Shown: positions 1-7,985, counted from the stretch's first letter. The stretch is 14,236 nucleotides of DNA from JAUPVN01 sp964423475 (GCA_964423475.1 CAYRFD010000025.1:1-14236); one strand, 5' to 3'. The notes: generated by a model from the sequence alone, not told the origin. Program-made: numbers and translations.

Positions 1-842
1 TCTAATAGTTTTCCGTTTTTTTCAAAATATTTTACTCTTTGCTCTAGCTCTTCTTTAATGTTAACCATAGCAAGTTTAAGTTTTTCTTTAGGAGTAACAT
101 AGTGCGAACTAGGGTAAATAGTGTAGTTTTCTAAAGAAACTTCTACTTCTCCTGTAAGAGGATTAATTCTTGTAATCCTGTCTACTTCATCTCCAAAAAA
201 TTCAAAACGATATGCAGTTTCTTCTCCGGCCGGTAAAACATCTACAACATCACCTCTTACTCTAAACGTACCTCTAGCAAAAGCAATGTCATTTCTAGTG
301 TATTGTATATCTGTTAATTGGCGTAAAAACTTATCACGTACTCTTCGTTCGCCAACATTTACCTTTATGGCCATTGCCCCATAATCATCTACACTGCCAA
401 TACCATAAATACAACTTACACTCGCTACAATTATTACATCTCTTCTAGATAGCAAAGAGCTTGTGGCGCTATGTCTTAATCTATCTATTTCTTCGTTGAT
501 TTGGCTATCTTTTTCTATGTAGGTATCGCTTCTGGCAATATACGCCTCTGGCTGATAGTAATCAAAATAACTAACAAAATACTGTACAGCATTGTTAGGA
601 AAATATTGTTTAAATTCGCCATAAAGCTGAGCGGCAAGTGTTTTATTATGAGCTAAAATTAGCGTTGGCTTTTGAGTATTATTAATTAAATTTGCCATTG
701 TAAAAGTCTTACCAGACCCAGTTACACCCAGCAAAACTTGATTTTTCTGACCACCCTTTAAACGAGATTCAATTTCTTTAATTGCCTTTGGCTGATCACC
801 TGTTGGCTTATATGTAGTATTTAGCTCAAAACTATTATTCAT
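1..842 (-). CDS. uvrB: UvrB, excinuclease ABC subunit B (N-terminal 280 codons, cut by window edge)
   Basis: UvrB is the damage-verifying helicase-like subunit of the UvrABC nucleotide excision repair complex in the cytoplasm. I translated this stretch by hand from the ATG at 842-840. It begins MNNSFELNTTYKPTGDQ. The Walker A motif GVTGSGKT falls at residues 39-46, as in well-studied UvrB proteins. The conserved segment YFVSYFDYYQPEAYI at 88-102 leads into the beta-hairpin that clamps DNA, followed by the ARSDTYIEKD stretch. The family is usually about 650-700 residues, so more than half of the gene lies beyond position 1. An extended -10 element lies 11 bases upstream, which would give an almost leaderless message. 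No Shine-Dalgarno sequence is obvious. Identification is very secure. Confidence 0.97.
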   Translation of the reverse strand, partial: MNNSFELNTTYKPTGDQPKAIKEIESRLKGGQKNQVLLGVTGSGKTFTMANLINNTQKPTLILAHNKTLAAQLYGEFKQYFPNNAVQYFVSYFDYYQPEAYIARSDTYIEKDSQINEEIDRLRHSATSSLLSRRDVIIVASVSCIYGIGSVDDYGAMAIKVNVGERRVRDKFLRQLTDIQYTRNDIAFARGTFRVRGDVVDVLPAGEETAYRFEFFGDEVDRITRINPLTGEVEVSLENYTIYPSSHYVTPKEKLKLAMVNIKEELEQRVKYFEKNGKLL

Positions 843-850
843 CCTAATAC

Positions 851-885
851 CTAGTATAGCAACCCAAACACCTTATACTAGTATA
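851..885. repeat. Repeated TATACTAG motif with a 12-base palindrome, overlapping the uvrB promoter
   Basis: TATACTAGTATA at 874-885 is a perfect 12-base palindrome. A copy of the eight-base half (ctagtata on the plus strand at 851-858) pairs with 874-881 as an inverted repeat around a 15-base spacer. One copy covers the uvrB -10 element and the other lies just downstream of the stop codon of the gene at 886-1494. This could be a paired operator. The stem is too AT-rich for an ordinary intrinsic terminator and has no following T run. The motif resembles a -10 hexamer, so chance similarity is possible. Confidence 0.35.
853..861 (-). promoter_or_regulatory. Extended -10 promoter element for uvrB
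   Basis: Read on the minus strand, 861-853 is TGC-TATACT, which matches the extended -10 pattern TGn-TATAAT with one mismatch in the hexamer. Transcription would start near 846, about four bases before the uvrB ATG. No convincing -35 hexamer sits 16-18 bases further upstream, which is acceptable for an extended -10 promoter. The hexamer overlaps one arm of the inverted repeat at 851-885. Confidence 0.55.
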
Positions 886-1494
886 TTACCCGTTAGCTTT
901 ACCACCACCATCATTTAAATACCACTGGTATGCTATTTCTGAAGTATCTATATCTTTATACTGTTCATCTAATTTATCTGTAATTTTACTAACTAAACTA
1001 GTTGGGTCTTTATCGTACAAAACTAAATGTTTATGAGGTGCTTCTAGTAGTTCCATAAGCTCCTCTATAACATCTGCAGTACCACCACTACCCAAAAGTA
1101 CACCACATATTGTGCCGTTTTCTAGAGCCGTTGTAAACTCGTGCAAAGTACCAAATCTACCACCAACAGTTATTACTGCGTCAGATGATTGAACTAGATA
1201 TGCATCTCTCCCTACATAATTTAAACCCGTAAAATTAACAAAATCATAAAATCCAATAGGTAAACGATATTTTAAGACATGCTCTTTTAAAGACGTAGCC
1301 GGAGAAAATCCAATACTCATACCACCTTCTTTATGAGCGGCACGAGCGGCATGGTAAGGCAAGCCAATAGTCGCACCTGTAGTAATAATATGCCCAGCCC
1401 TTGCAATAGCAATCCCAACTTCTTCTGCTTCTTGTTTAGATTGACCAACTGTGTTGCCAGAAGCTGCACCAGATACACAAATAGAATATTTCAT
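886..1494 (-). CDS. LOG-like / TIGR00725-type nucleotide-binding Rossmann protein
   Basis: This 202-residue protein resembles the LOG/TIGR00725 branch of the DprA-like Rossmann superfamily. The key motif GGRFGTLHE is at residues 111-119 and fits the family pattern GGxxGTxxE. It is preceded by an arginine (R96) in a GRDAYLV segment, where LOG enzymes keep a catalytic arginine, and by a glycine-rich strand (TTGATIGLP, 38-46). Characterised LOG enzymes cleave nucleoside 5'-monophosphates at the N-glycosidic bond, releasing base and ribose 5-phosphate. Many TIGR00725 proteins have no proven activity, so the substrate here is unknown. The ATG (1494-1492) follows directly on the TAA of the upstream gene (1497-1495) with no base between, indicating translational coupling. 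An AAAGG lies about ten bases before the start. Confidence 0.75.
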   Translation of the reverse strand: MKYSICVSGAASGNTVGQSKQEAEEVGIAIARAGHIITTGATIGLPYHAARAAHKEGGMSIGFSPATSLKEHVLKYRLPIGFYDFVNFTGLNYVGRDAYLVQSSDAVITVGGRFGTLHEFTTALENGTICGVLLGSGGTADVIEELMELLEAPHKHLVLYDKDPTSLVSKITDKLDEQYKDIDTSEIAYQWYLNDGGGKANG

Positions 1495-2754
1495 TTATAA
1501 ATTACCTTTATTTAATGTTTTAAAAATTGTTTCTGGTGCCAATATGCTGTTATCTAACTGCAATAAAATTTGATGCTCAAGTGTTTTTTGGCCCATATAC
1601 CTAATAAATAACTCATTCCACAAGCTTTCCCTAAAATGAAATACAGCCCGTTCATTGTAAGAATAATTATTACGATAGCTCATTGCTATATCAATTAAAT
1701 TGAATGTAACCGGTTTGCCGGAATGCATGATACCTACATAATCTAAATCACGCCACCAAGCTAACCGTGGGTCAATATCGTACATAACAGATTCGGCTTT
1801 TCTCCAGTGTAAATCTTCTGGTTGCACATGTGGTTCAAATATTTCTGGGTGGTGTTCTTTATCTAATTTGCCAAAATATCGCTGTATTACTCTCCAATGA
1901 ATATTTTGGCCAGCCATAATTGCAGCATTATATGGGTCGGCATTTAAAGTATCAATAAAAATCTTGGCAAAATTAGGTTTAACTTGTTGTAGCTTAAAGT
2001 AAGAACTATATAATCTAATCTCGTTAATGTAATGCACCAAAAGAGGCATAACGGTTATAGCTAAACCATCTTTAATTATATTATTAGTTGGGAGAATCAA
2101 AATAATTCCCATTTCTTTAACATGTGTAATATTATGTAGTTTTTTAGCTACAAAATTATTAGTATGTTTTAGCCATTTTTCTGGGGGCATTCGCAGTATC
2201 TGTATATCTCTTGTTTCAAAATCTGTTGGCTTTAATGATTTATAATGATTATTAAATGTTTTAAGCCAAGATGAGCTTTCTGCAAACCGTAAAGCCCCAA
2301 AAATTTCACAAATATCCTCATTTTTTAACATGCTATCTACGCTTCTATAGCCAAGAATTTTCATTATATTTTTGGGCGGAGTTTTGCGTAAATAGATTTT
2401 TGCAACACTTTTTTTAAGAACCCAGCACTTTTTATTAATATTTAAGGCTTCTACGGCATGTTTTATTTTTAATAAAAGCTCTTCTGCAGAATCTTTTTGG
2501 CTACTGCCAATAACTTTAGCTAAATTCTCATCATCTTTTTTAACACGCACTAATAGTGCGGCATAAAGCTCTTTACCAGTTGTGTCTTTGGGGTCTAACT
2601 TAAGATCGGCTGTTTTTTGGAATACTTGGCCAATAATCTCTGCAGTTAATTTAACATCTACTCCTGGGCGGCCACTAGCATCTTCTAGCTGTTTTATAGC
2701 CATACTAAACATAGGTTCAGTTGCCCCCAAAAGCTCAGATATCATTTTAGACAT
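1495..2754 (-). CDS. Unrecognised 419-residue soluble protein
   Basis: I do not recognise this family. The protein is predicted soluble and mostly helical, with no signal peptide, clear membrane span or nucleotide-binding loop. The N-terminal 110 residues are charged and helical (KQLEDASGRPGVDVKL, LLLKIKHAVEAL). A central block at 115-200 holds LGYRSVDSML (134-143) and DFETRDIQILRMP (178-190). The C-terminal third is rich in aromatic and histidine residues: NIHWRVIQRYF (284-294), EDLHWRKAE (313-321), DPRLAWWRDLDYVG (328-341) and HFRESLWNELF (373-383). It is the first gene of a pair with the LOG-like protein and its stop abuts that gene's start, so the two are probably co-expressed. Possible roles include nucleic-acid binding or an enzyme with buried Trp/His residues, but nothing in the sequence decides this. 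Codon and base use match the neighbours. Confidence 0.85.
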   Translation of the reverse strand: MSKMISELLGATEPMFSMAIKQLEDASGRPGVDVKLTAEIIGQVFQKTADLKLDPKDTTGKELYAALLVRVKKDDENLAKVIGSSQKDSAEELLLKIKHAVEALNINKKCWVLKKSVAKIYLRKTPPKNIMKILGYRSVDSMLKNEDICEIFGALRFAESSSWLKTFNNHYKSLKPTDFETRDIQILRMPPEKWLKHTNNFVAKKLHNITHVKEMGIILILPTNNIIKDGLAITVMPLLVHYINEIRLYSSYFKLQQVKPNFAKIFIDTLNADPYNAAIMAGQNIHWRVIQRYFGKLDKEHHPEIFEPHVQPEDLHWRKAESVMYDIDPRLAWWRDLDYVGIMHSGKPVTFNLIDIAMSYRNNYSYNERAVFHFRESLWNELFIRYMGQKTLEHQILLQLDNSILAPETIFKTLNKGNL

Positions 2755-2822
2755 TATTTATATACTTACGTCCCACATTACTTATGCTTATATATTAACA
2801 TAAAACGGCTTAAAAAATATTA

Positions 2823-3806
2823 TCATAAGTTTTTTACATCTAGAGGCATATCGTGAATATTTGCGTCTATATGTAAAATACCGGCTTTAGCGCCAATTTT
2901 AGAAACTACGCTTGTAGAATTAGCACTTGCATAGGTTACCGCCCACTCTAAATGCTCACCCGCTGCAATCATAGCAGTAAAGCCACTACTAAACGCGTCT
3001 CCTGCACCGGTTCTATCTATCACGGGAACATCTTCATACATGCCGGCCGTAACAATGTGCCATCTATCGGCCGCTACAGCACCATTGGGCCCATCTGTGG
3101 CAACTACATAATGTACGTCTTTGTTGGCAGCCTTTACTAAATCTTGCAGCGTTTCACCAGGGTATAATTGTTGCATTTCTTCTTTGTTCATAGATAATAT
3201 TGTAAGTTGTGGAATGAGTTTTTTTAGTTGTTCTTTAGCTTTTAGCTCTCTTTTGCCTGGGTTCATTGCAATTTTTATATTATGGTGTTTGGCATAAGCA
3301 AAAACTGTTTCTAAAACCTCAAAATTGCCTTCCATAGATGTTAAAAATATCCAATCTGGTTTAACATCATTAAAATCAGACTCTAATATTTGGTAATGAG
3401 AGCTCGCACCTCTATAAGATAAAATTGTTCTTTCGCCGTTTGGCGCTAATAATATACAAGAATATCCCGTACCGTAGTCTGTTGAGCATCCTACTAAGCT
3501 TGTGTCTACTGCGTCTTTGTGCAAATCTTCTAAAATAGCTTTACCGGCAATATCGTCTCCAATCTTACCTAAATACATTGTGTGCAAGCCCTGACGCGCA
3601 AAAGTTACTGCTCCGTTTGTTGCGCCGCCTCCTGTACTGTAAACAACTCCTTCAATCTCATTTTTAGAGCCTAAAACAAATTCTTCTACCATTTCTCCGT
3701 TATCTTCTTTTTGTGGTGTAAAAATTGCTCCTTTTAAAAATACGTCTTGAACCGCCGCGCCAACAGTTAGTACGGTTGTGTTTTTTCTGTGTTGATGAAT
3801 GCTCAT
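2823..3806 (-). CDS. PfkB/ribokinase-family carbohydrate kinase
   Basis: This is a 327-residue cytoplasmic sugar or nucleoside kinase of the PfkB family, which transfers phosphate from ATP to a hydroxyl. The N-terminal sugar-binding part shows TGGGATNGA (58-66) and LGKIGDDIAG (79-88). LSMNKEEMQQLYPGE (204-218) matches the middle of the fold. The second family signature, DRTGAGDAFSSGF (264-276), carries the anion-hole GAGD motif with D270 as likely catalytic base. Length is normal. A strong Shine-Dalgarno (AAAGGAG, 3817-3811) lies four bases before the ATG. It is the last gene of the tktN-tktC-permease-fba cluster, which argues for a phosphorylated sugar in the pentose or hexose pool. PfkB members include ribokinase, fructokinase, 1-phosphofructokinase, tagatose-6-phosphate kinase and minor 6-phosphofructokinase. 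The substrate cannot be read from sequence. Confidence 0.9.
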   Translation of the reverse strand: MSIHQHRKNTTVLTVGAAVQDVFLKGAIFTPQKEDNGEMVEEFVLGSKNEIEGVVYSTGGGATNGAVTFARQGLHTMYLGKIGDDIAGKAILEDLHKDAVDTSLVGCSTDYGTGYSCILLAPNGERTILSYRGASSHYQILESDFNDVKPDWIFLTSMEGNFEVLETVFAYAKHHNIKIAMNPGKRELKAKEQLKKLIPQLTILSMNKEEMQQLYPGETLQDLVKAANKDVHYVVATDGPNGAVAADRWHIVTAGMYEDVPVIDRTGAGDAFSSGFTAMIAAGEHLEWAVTYASANSTSVVSKIGAKAGILHIDANIHDMPLDVKNL

Positions 3807-3827
3807 AGTACTCCTTTATGTTCGTTT

Positions 3828-4745
3828 CTAAGGGCGAGCTTTGCCAATAGAGTTATAACTATGTAATTTAGTTTCTACAACTGTTTGTACTGCGCCATAA
3901 ACCTCTGGCATTAATTTAACTACCGCATATTCATCTGGGTGTTCGTGTAATGCTTTTTCTAAAGTATTTCTAAAAGCAATACGCATATCTGTGTTCACAT
4001 TAATCTTTGTTACCCCGGCAACAACCGCCTCTTCGTAAAAATGAGATGGGGTGCCACTACCACCGTGTAGACTTATACTAACTTCTTTTGGTAAAGATTT
4101 TCTTACTCTTTTTAGTAACTCTATATCTAACATTTTTGGCACAGGGTAACTACCATGTAAGTTTCCAATGGCTGCCGCAAAAGTGTCTATGCCCGTTTCG
4201 TCTACAAACTGTTTTGCACCGGCTGGTGTACTAAAAGTTTTTTTAATGTCTTCGTAGTCAAATGCTTCTTTATGAACATTACTGCTGCCGGCAAAATAAT
4301 GCAGCTCACTTTCTACAATGGCTCCTGTAAATTTTGCGTATGCAACAATTTCTTTAGTGGCATTAACAATTTCATCATCTGTGGCGTTATGATTAGCCTG
4401 GCTTACATCTATATGAATAAATTCAAACCCTGCATCTATACCCGCTTTAGCGGCATCTACTGTTGGGCAATGGTCTAAATTTATATACATTTCTATGCCG
4501 TATTGCAATTTATAATTGTCTACCATGTCTCGGATGTTATCTAGGCCCATAGCATCTACCTCGCCCTGACTGACCTCTACCATTATGGGTGCCTGTAAAT
4601 CCAAGGCAGCTTTAGATACGGCAATTAAAGTTTCTTGATTATCTATATTAAACGCCCCAACGGCAAATTTTTCTTGCCTAGCGCGCTGCATTGTTTCTCT
4701 TGCTTTTGTGCAATTATTTCTTATTTGGGCAATTGTTAAACTCAT
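3828..4745 (-). CDS. fba: Class II fructose-bisphosphate aldolase
   Basis: This enzyme reversibly cleaves fructose-1,6-bisphosphate to dihydroxyacetone phosphate and glyceraldehyde 3-phosphate. Family members can also act on tagatose- or sedoheptulose-bisphosphate. It has 305 residues, a usual length. Class II zinc-enzyme hallmarks are present: catalytic Asp and zinc His in INLDHC (D91, H92), glutamate in VESEL (E147), zinc His in GNLHGSY (H197), zinc His with phosphate loop in LHGGSG (H227), and NVNTDMR (249-255). The segment following D91-H92, DVSQANHNATDDE (113-125), departs from the more usual IDGS pattern, so this is a somewhat divergent member. Its start is 32 bases after the permease stop and no clear Shine-Dalgarno is visible. 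The pfkB-type kinase follows 21 bases later. It links the pentose cluster to GAPDH in glycolysis or gluconeogenesis. Confidence 0.93.
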   Translation of the reverse strand: MSLTIAQIRNNCTKARETMQRARQEKFAVGAFNIDNQETLIAVSKAALDLQAPIMVEVSQGEVDAMGLDNIRDMVDNYKLQYGIEMYINLDHCPTVDAAKAGIDAGFEFIHIDVSQANHNATDDEIVNATKEIVAYAKFTGAIVESELHYFAGSSNVHKEAFDYEDIKKTFSTPAGAKQFVDETGIDTFAAAIGNLHGSYPVPKMLDIELLKRVRKSLPKEVSISLHGGSGTPSHFYEEAVVAGVTKINVNTDMRIAFRNTLEKALHEHPDEYAVVKLMPEVYGAVQTVVETKLHSYNSIGKARP

Positions 4746-4777
4746 ATATTTAGCATAAGCTTTTTAAGTTAATTTGT

Positions 4778-5662
4778 CTATTTAGCAATCATCCATAAAC
4801 CAATAATAGCTAAGCCAATTGCAAGCATCCTTAAAGGTATTTGGTTTCTTTCTTTAAGCAAAAATGCAGCTAAAAATGCAGTTAGTGTTACCTTAGCAGA
4901 TGTAGCCATAACTGTATTACTAAGTTGGCTAATACTTAAAGCGCCAACAAAAGTTAATCCTGCTAAAGCCCCTAATAAGCCAATTAATAACCCATGCCGT
5001 GCCTGTGGCCAAGTAACCTTTGCAATTTCTTTTTTACCAGCTATACCTATAATAATACTTGCACCAATCAGTTGAGCTAGCCAACCATACATAATATATG
5101 TCCATACATTAGCATCATCTATAGCAATTTTTTCACACATAATACCAAAGCCAAAAGATAAAGACATTAATAATATAAGGCTTATTATTTTTAATTTAGA
5201 TACCCTTTGCTTGTGTTTAGTATCTGGCCTAACAAAAGACGAAACTACTACACCACATAACAAAAAAAATGATCCAACAATAAATATAGTAGAAATAGAC
5301 TCTTTTAATAAAACAACAGCAAAAACAGATGCAGCCAAATAGTTAGTCATGAGTGCTACGGCAGTATTAGACGCCCCAATATATCTAATTATCCTAAATT
5401 GAATTGTCCAAGATAACGGAATAAATATACCTACACCAACTAGTGGCCACAAATTGCTATAGTCATTTATTAATGGTAACTGAGAACCAGAAACAAAAGT
5501 ATGACAAATAGCAGTGATTACACCTACTGTAGCAACACAAATATATATACTAATAACTGGTATAAAATGAATTTTTGGGTATAAAAGTGAATATTTTCTT
5601 AAAGCAATTGGCATAATAGCGCCAAACACTATGTGTGCAGTAATTAAGCTATACCAAATCAT
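4778..5662 (-). CDS. EamA-type (DMT superfamily) permease
   Basis: This 294-residue integral membrane protein has about ten hydrophobic segments (roughly 3-20, 33-53, 72-93, 98-118, 124-144, 157-177, 187-207, 223-243, 247-268, 277-293). That is the two-times-five arrangement of the drug/metabolite transporter superfamily. The two halves end helices with LLKES (118-122) and LLKER (268-272), the internal-repeat signature of EamA domains. It starts 14 bases after the tktC stop, inside the sugar-phosphate cluster. The position suggests transport of a sugar, nucleoside or related metabolite, but DMT proteins also export amino acids and drugs, so the substrate is unknown. The first half is less typical than the second. 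No good Shine-Dalgarno precedes the ATG, so expression may depend on coupling from the upstream gene. Confidence 0.85.
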   Translation of the reverse strand: MIWYSLITAHIVFGAIMPIALRKYSLLYPKIHFIPVISIYICVATVGVITAICHTFVSGSQLPLINDYSNLWPLVGVGIFIPLSWTIQFRIIRYIGASNTAVALMTNYLAASVFAVVLLKESISTIFIVGSFFLLCGVVVSSFVRPDTKHKQRVSKLKIISLILLMSLSFGFGIMCEKIAIDDANVWTYIMYGWLAQLIGASIIIGIAGKKEIAKVTWPQARHGLLIGLLGALAGLTFVGALSISQLSNTVMATSAKVTLTAFLAAFLLKERNQIPLRMLAIGLAIIGLWMIAK

Positions 5663-5676
5663 TACATTTACGTGCT

Positions 5677-6660
5677 TTAATGGCGGCCAAGAGCTGTTAG
5701 CAAACTATGCGCTGAAATACTAATATGCTTTGCTGTTAAGCCAAAATATTCTAGAAGTTCCGGTGGGCTACCGCTTTCGCCGTAGCAATCCTTCACGCCC
5801 ATACGGCGCATAGCTGTGGGGTGATGCTCGCTTAAAAGTTCTGCAACGGCTCCACCTAGCCCTCCAACAATCTGAGCTTCTTCTATTGTTATTACTGCAC
5901 CAGTTTTTGTAACACTTTGTAATATTGTAACGGCATCTAGGGGTTTTATGGTTGGTACATGAACAACTTCTGCAGAAATACCATCTTTATATAGCATTTC
6001 GGCTGCTCTTAGCGCCTGATAAGTCATTGTACCCGTGGCAATTATTGTAATATCTTCTCCGGGTTCAAAAACATAAGCTTTACCAATTTCAAAAGGAGTT
6101 TTATCTGTTGTTAAAACAGGGCTGGGCTCTCTTGCTAAACGTAAATAGTTTGGCCTATTGTCTTTTGCCATAGCAAGAGTTGCCTTTTCAGCTTCTATGT
6201 TGTCGCACGGTACAATAACAACCATATTTGGCATTACGCGCATAATTGCTATATCCTCTAACATTTGATGCGTAGCACCATCCGGGCCAGTATACAGCCC
6301 AGCATGAGAGCCTACAATTTTAACAGGAACATTATTAAGGCTTATGGTAGATTTAATTTGCTCCCAGTTACGCCCAGGGTTAAAAGCAGCATAACTACTA
6401 GCAAATGGCACTTTACCGGCTACAGCAAGGCCAGAAGCAACCGTAACTAGGTTTTGTTCGGCAATGCCTACCTCAAAAAACCTATCAGGAAATTCATTTT
6501 TAAATAAATGCACTTGAGTACTTTCTGTTAAGTCTGCGCATAAGGCCACAACGTTTTCGTCTAATTGTCCGGCTATTTTAAGGCCAGTGCCAAAACCTTT
6601 ACGTATTGGTGCATATGCGGCATCTTTAGCCAAATAATCTGTTAAATGCATATTACTCAT
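5677..6660 (-). CDS. tkt: Transketolase, C-terminal (pyrimidine-binding plus C-terminal domain) subunit
   Basis: Together with the upstream gene this forms a split thiamine-diphosphate transketolase, which moves two-carbon units between ketose and aldose phosphates. From the preferred start it has 327 residues. The catalytic glutamate that activates the cofactor lies in VGIAEQN, with the typical ADLTEST stretch before it and YTGPDGATHQ after it. The rest is the pyrimidine-binding domain and the transketolase C-terminal domain (VVHVPTIKPLD, IVGGLGGAVAELL). I chose the ATG at 6660-6658 because an AGGAG lies five bases upstream. A GTG at 6666-6664 would add two residues but would sit on that Shine-Dalgarno, and an ATG at 6651 is also possible. 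The chosen start overlaps the tktN stop by eight bases, so the two subunits are probably made in step. Confidence 0.93.
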   Translation of the reverse strand: MSNMHLTDYLAKDAAYAPIRKGFGTGLKIAGQLDENVVALCADLTESTQVHLFKNEFPDRFFEVGIAEQNLVTVASGLAVAGKVPFASSYAAFNPGRNWEQIKSTISLNNVPVKIVGSHAGLYTGPDGATHQMLEDIAIMRVMPNMVVIVPCDNIEAEKATLAMAKDNRPNYLRLAREPSPVLTTDKTPFEIGKAYVFEPGEDITIIATGTMTYQALRAAEMLYKDGISAEVVHVPTIKPLDAVTILQSVTKTGAVITIEEAQIVGGLGGAVAELLSEHHPTAMRRMGVKDCYGESGSPPELLEYFGLTAKHISISAHSLLTALGRH

Positions 6661-7513
6661 GTTCACTCCTAATTTTACCCTGCAAGGTTCTTAGCTCGTG
6701 CAGAGCCTCTCTGGCCTGCTCATGATTTGGCGGCATACCATGCCAAGCAAAATCGTACTCCATAAAATCTACACCTTTTCCAGGAATAGTATGAGCAATA
6801 ATCATTACTGGTTTTTCTACTATTGCTCTTGCCATTGCACAGGCATCTATAAAAGCCTCTATATTATTGCCGTCTGTTTCTATCACATGCCAACCAAAAG
6901 CTTCCCATTTGGCTTTTAAATCTTCTAGTGGCATAACCATCTCTGTAGTCCCATCTATCTGAATATTATTACGGTCTATTACTCCAATTATATTATGCAA
7001 ACCATGCCTAGGGGCCATCATGGCAGCTTCCCAAATGTTGCCTTCGTCTAGCTCGCCATCGCCCATTACAACATAAACCCAGCGGTGATGTTGTTTATTA
7101 AGCCTTAGGGCAAGCGCAATACCAATAGCTTGGCTTAGGCCGCAGCCTAAGGGGCCACTAGTACTTTCTAGCCCTGCTAGCCGTGTGCGTTCTGGGTGGC
7201 CTTGCAAACGGCTGCCTAGCTTACGCAAGGTAGAAAGCTCATTTTTATTAAAATAACCAGCTTCTGCCATGGCGGCGTATCTTACAGGAACACAGTGGCC
7301 GTTACTTAATATTAAATAATCACGCTCATCCCAATCTGGTTTTTTAGGATCATGACGCAAAATATCAAAATAAAAAGCTGTAAATATATCTGCTAAACCC
7401 ATTGGCCCGGCAGAATGCCCACTACCAGCGTTTTCTAGCATTTTTATTATTTCTTTACGTATTACAACAGCCTTTTTTTCTAGCTCTTCTATTGTGTATT
7501 TTTTTACTGACAT
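6653..7513 (-). CDS. tkt: Transketolase, N-terminal (diphosphate-binding) subunit
   Basis: This 286-residue protein is the cofactor diphosphate-binding half of a two-gene transketolase. Conserved histidines appear in AGSGHSAGPMG (29-39), LSNGH (69-73), QGHPE (104-108) and WHGMPPN (257-263). The thiamine diphosphate/magnesium motif starts at GDGELDEGN (151-159) and ends at RNN (181-183), the usual GDG-to-NN spacing. Single-chain transketolases are about 620-680 residues, and the two subunits here add up to about 613. Split forms are known in archaea and many bacteria, so the split itself is not damage. It is the first gene of a five-gene cluster and has AAGGA five bases before the ATG and an extended -10 promoter just upstream. 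Confidence 0.95.
   Translation of the reverse strand: MSVKKYTIEELEKKAVVIRKEIIKMLENAGSGHSAGPMGLADIFTAFYFDILRHDPKKPDWDERDYLILSNGHCVPVRYAAMAEAGYFNKNELSTLRKLGSRLQGHPERTRLAGLESTSGPLGCGLSQAIGIALALRLNKQHHRWVYVVMGDGELDEGNIWEAAMMAPRHGLHNIIGVIDRNNIQIDGTTEMVMPLEDLKAKWEAFGWHVIETDGNNIEAFIDACAMARAIVEKPVMIIAHTIPGKGVDFMEYDFAWHGMPPNHEQAREALHELRTLQGKIRSEHE
6666..6670 (-). promoter_or_regulatory. Shine-Dalgarno deciding the tktC start
   Basis: AGGAG on the minus strand lies inside the last codons of tktN, five bases before the ATG at 6660. It favours that ATG over the GTG at 6666-6664, which overlaps the motif and could not use it. It also shows that tktC can be initiated independently as well as by reinitiation at the overlapping stop. 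Confidence 0.7.
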
Positions 7514-7533
7514 AACATTCCTTTTATGCTAAT

Positions 7534-7542
7534 ACTATACCA
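7534..7542 (-). promoter_or_regulatory. Extended -10 promoter for the transketolase-aldolase-kinase cluster
   Basis: Read on the minus strand, 7542-7534 is TGG-TATAGT, a near-perfect extended -10 element. A weak -35 match, ATGATA at 7562-7557, sits 17 bases upstream. Transcription would start near 7527, giving a leader of about 14 bases that contains the AAGGA of tktN. A second TATAAT (7558-7553) lies further upstream and could be an alternative start. Genes down to the kinase at 2823 have no larger gap than 32 bases, so they likely share this promoter. Confidence 0.6.
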
Positions 7543-7577
7543 TAAGAACAATATTATATCATCGTAAATAATTACAA

Positions 7578-7913
7578 TTAAGCATTTGAATTTAATTTAA
7601 GATTTTTAATAATCCCATACAAATCTATGATTAAGATAGGGATACCAACAATCAACACTGCAAATATCAATTTGTTTCTTTCTAAAGCTCCAGCGATATC
7701 ACCATGTATAAATAACCAGTATGCTCTTGTTAAGCCAATAGAGGGTGCATTATCCCAGCCTATCAAGCCCCATATAGATAAATTTTCAAAAAAACTATAA
7801 GGTAGTATATATATAATTACTGTAGCAATAAGCCAAAATAATAGTCTAGAATATGGTGTGCTTAGAGATATTAATTCTATAAACAATTGTTTAAATGTGT
7901 AAATAAATTTCAT
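7578..7913 (-). CDS. Small membrane protein resembling DUF2752, lacking its cysteines
   Basis: This protein has 111 residues from the ATG at 7913; a GTG at 7931 would add six. It has two clear hydrophobic spans near the middle and the C-terminus (LLFWLIATVIIYILPY and LIFAVLIVGIPILIIDL). Between them is SIGLTRAYWLFIHGDIAGALERN, which I shortened here by key features: TRA, HGD, AL and N in family order. DUF2752 proteins carry CGxTRA followed by HGD and an asparagine with the same spacing. Here the CPxCG cysteines are replaced (DNAPSIGLTRA), so any metal or redox role is doubtful. From general knowledge, DUF2752 genes often lie near TM2-domain genes, and the upstream neighbour here is one, which supports the call. 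Function is unknown. No Shine-Dalgarno is apparent for either start. Confidence 0.6.
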   Translation of the reverse strand: MKFIYTFKQLFIELISLSTPYSRLLFWLIATVIIYILPYSFFENLSIWGLIGWDNAPSIGLTRAYWLFIHGDIAGALERNKLIFAVLIVGIPILIIDLYGIIKNLKLNSNA

Positions 7914-7918
7914 AGTAT

Positions 7919-7928
7919 GCAAGCTTGC
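7919..7928. repeat. Ten-base palindrome GCAAGCTTGC just upstream of the small membrane protein start
   Basis: A perfect palindrome lies five bases before the ATG at 7913, where a ribosome binding site would be expected and none is seen. It could be a chance event in a coding extension (if the GTG at 7931 is the real start) or a short operator. Evidence is thin. Confidence 0.25.
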
Positions 7929-7985
7929 CACACCAAAAATATTAGCTAAAAAAATGCATACAAATACAAATTACGATTACAAAAA

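Noticed and set aside
2582..2803. Plus-strand open frame of 73 codons antisense to the start of the 419-residue gene
   Set aside because: It lies almost wholly inside the opposite gene, has no credible start signals and has no recognisable domain.
2755..2822. Promoter for the 419-residue gene (TATAAG near 2792-2787)
   Set aside because: Only a weak -10-like match without a -35; in sequence this AT-rich such hexamers occur by chance.
5677..7513. Split transketolase as a frameshifted single gene
   Set aside because: Each half has its own start with a Shine-Dalgarno, the overlap is a typical coupled ATGAGTAA, and split transketolases are well known.
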